From NCBI RefSeq assembly GCF_002217755.1, contig NZ_BCFL01000018.1:248001-312000 (forward strand): DNA of 64,000 nt. Direction: 5' to 3'. Source of the DNA: Streptomyces hyaluromycini. Its GTDB lineage: Bacteria > Actinomycetota > Actinomycetes > Streptomycetales > Streptomycetaceae. Positions 63,200-64,000 of this stretch are shown here, piece by piece (positions within the stretch are counted from its first letter, which is position 1; each line of letters opens with the position of its first letter). Both the position numbers and the translations under genes were made by a program. Below the pieces are notes generated by a model. The model worked only from the letters and a program-made list of their open reading frames with translations. It searched no databases and had not been told where the DNA came from.

Positions 63200-63835
63200 A
63201 TGTCGACCTTCGCCAAGCGTGAACGGCTCCTGCTCGCCGACCTCTTGGAGACCGCCGGTCCCGAGGCACCGACCCTCTGCGAGGGCTGGCTGACCCGTGA
63301 TCTGGCCGCGCACGTGGTGGTGCGCGAACGCCGGCCGGACGCGGCCGGGGGCACGATGATCAAGCAGCTGGCGCCACGCCTCGAGAAGGTGACGGCCGAG
63401 TTCGCGGCGAAGCCGTACGAGGAGCTGATCCAGCTGATCCGCACCGGTCCGCCGCGGTTCTCGCCGTTCCAGCTCAAGCAGGTGGACGAGGCGGCCAACA
63501 CGGTCGAGTTCTACGTGCACACCGAGGACGTCCGGCGGGCCCAGCCGGACTGGTCGGCGCGGGAGCTGGACCCGGTCTTCCAGGACGCCCTGTGGTCCCG
63601 CCTGGAGCGCACCGCCCGGCTGCTCGGCCGGGGCCTGCCGACGGGCCTGGTGCTGCGCCGCCCGGACGGCCAGACGGCGGTCGCCCATCGCGGTGCCCCG
63701 GTGGTGACGGTGACCGGCGAGCCCTCCGAACTGCTGATGTTCGCGTTCGGCCGGACGAGCACGGCGAAGGTCGAGGTGGCCGGCGACGAGAACGCGATCG
63801 CCAAGCTGCACGAGTCCAGGACGCTGGGCATCTGA
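63200..63835 (+). CDS. TIGR03085-family metal-binding protein (mycothiol-dependent enzyme superfamily)
   Basis: A 211-residue helical protein. TFAKRERLLLADLLETAGPEAPTLCEGWLTRDLAAHVVVRERR matches the DinB/maleylpyruvate isomerase-like fold, with the metal His in DLAAHVV and another in EFYVHTEDVRRAQPDW. TIGR03085 proteins are thought to use mycothiol, the actinobacterial thiol; the substrate is unknown. ATG at 63200. It is divergent from hisI and 10 bp upstream of the VOC gene, with which it probably forms an operon. Confidence 0.87.
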   Translation: MSTFAKRERLLLADLLETAGPEAPTLCEGWLTRDLAAHVVVRERRPDAAGGTMIKQLAPRLEKVTAEFAAKPYEELIQLIRTGPPRFSPFQLKQVDEAANTVEFYVHTEDVRRAQPDWSARELDPVFQDALWSRLERTARLLGRGLPTGLVLRRPDGQTAVAHRGAPVVTVTGEPSELLMFAFGRTSTAKVEVAGDENAIAKLHESRTLGI

Positions 63836-63845
63836 GGAGCCCCCG

Positions 63846-64000
63846 GTGATCAGGGTCTCGATGACCAGCGTCTACGTGGACGACGTGCCGAAGGCGCACG
63901 CCTTCTACACGGACGTCCTCGGCTTCGAGACCCGCACCCGGCTGGACCTGGGCGGCGGCACCCTGTTCATCACGGTCGGCGCCCCGCAGGGCGCCCAGCC
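63846..64000 (+). CDS. VOC/glyoxalase-family protein (5' part)
   Basis: The first ~51 codons of a vicinal-oxygen-chelate protein, cut by the window edge. IRVSMTSVYVDDVPKAHAFY followed by TDVLGFETRTRLDLGGG is the first beta-alpha-beta-beta-beta module of the glyoxalase/bleomycin-resistance fold. GTG at 63846 follows GAGGAG. The metal ligands beyond this module are not visible and the specificity cannot be given. Confidence 0.82.
   Translation, partial: MIRVSMTSVYVDDVPKAHAFYTDVLGFETRTRLDLGGGTLFITVGAPQGAQ

Overview
The window is about 72% GC, uses GTG and ATG starts with purine-rich ribosome binding sites, and is packed with 1-13 bp translational overlaps. Together with the gene set (LivFGHMK transporter, PdtaR-type ANTAR regulator, pyruvate kinase, GltBD, Lgt, the trpC-trpM-trpBA and hisI-trpE groups, and the HGxxPAAW and TIGR02234 small membrane proteins) this points to a Streptomyces chromosome. 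The housekeeping order matches what I recall of the core of Streptomyces chromosomes, with accessory blocks set between the conserved genes.

Layout. 1-2.6 kb: the 3' end of a molybdopterin oxidoreductase, a PaaI-like thioesterase behind two palindromes, and a lipoprotein/membrane protein pair. 2.9-8.7 kb: a complete branched-chain amino acid ABC transporter operon. 8.8-12.1 kb: an ANTAR response regulator, a tRNA with anticodon CAA but a short variable loop, pyruvate kinase and a SIMPL-domain protein. 12.2-25.5 kb: a Tat-exported 5'-nucleotidase, a coupled amino acid decarboxylase and N-hydroxylase pair of siderophore type, GNAT, an NmrA-like reductase, aminopeptidase N, chorismate mutase, a divergent AraC regulator and GH35 beta-galactosidase, and an uncharacterised HEVMH metalloprotein.

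25.5-35.5 kb: eleven genes that match, one for one, members of the mycobacterial KstR2 regulon for degradation of steroid rings C and D (two SDRs, EchA20, IpdA, IpdB, IpdC, FadA6, KstR2, IpdF, FadE30 and a FadE33-like protein). They form four transcription units that diverge from two short intergenic regions, and each region holds a near-match to the KstR2 operator. 35.6-45.4 kb: an orphan cytochrome b (QcrB), a vWA protein, glutamate synthase GltB-GltD with a GlnR-like box upstream, and a VIT-family metal transporter with two DtxR/IdeR-like boxes upstream.

45.7-53.9 kb: seven genes in one translationally coupled operon: four divergent ADP-ribosylglycohydrolase-family proteins (one with degenerate active-site motifs), a ribokinase, a class III CoA-transferase and a CitE-like lyase. 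I could not assign a pathway to it, and it is the best candidate here for an undescribed system. 54-64 kb: lgt, a DsbA-like protein, trpA, trpB, trpM, trpC, three small membrane proteins, trpE, hisI, a TIGR03085 protein and a truncated VOC protein.

A double-hairpin repeat of about 65-75 bp occurs five times between or at the ends of genes, in both orientations. One copy lies in frame inside a coding sequence and another supplies the stop codon of a gene. Three short-period tandem repeats (9, 9 and 36 bp) also lie inside coding sequences.
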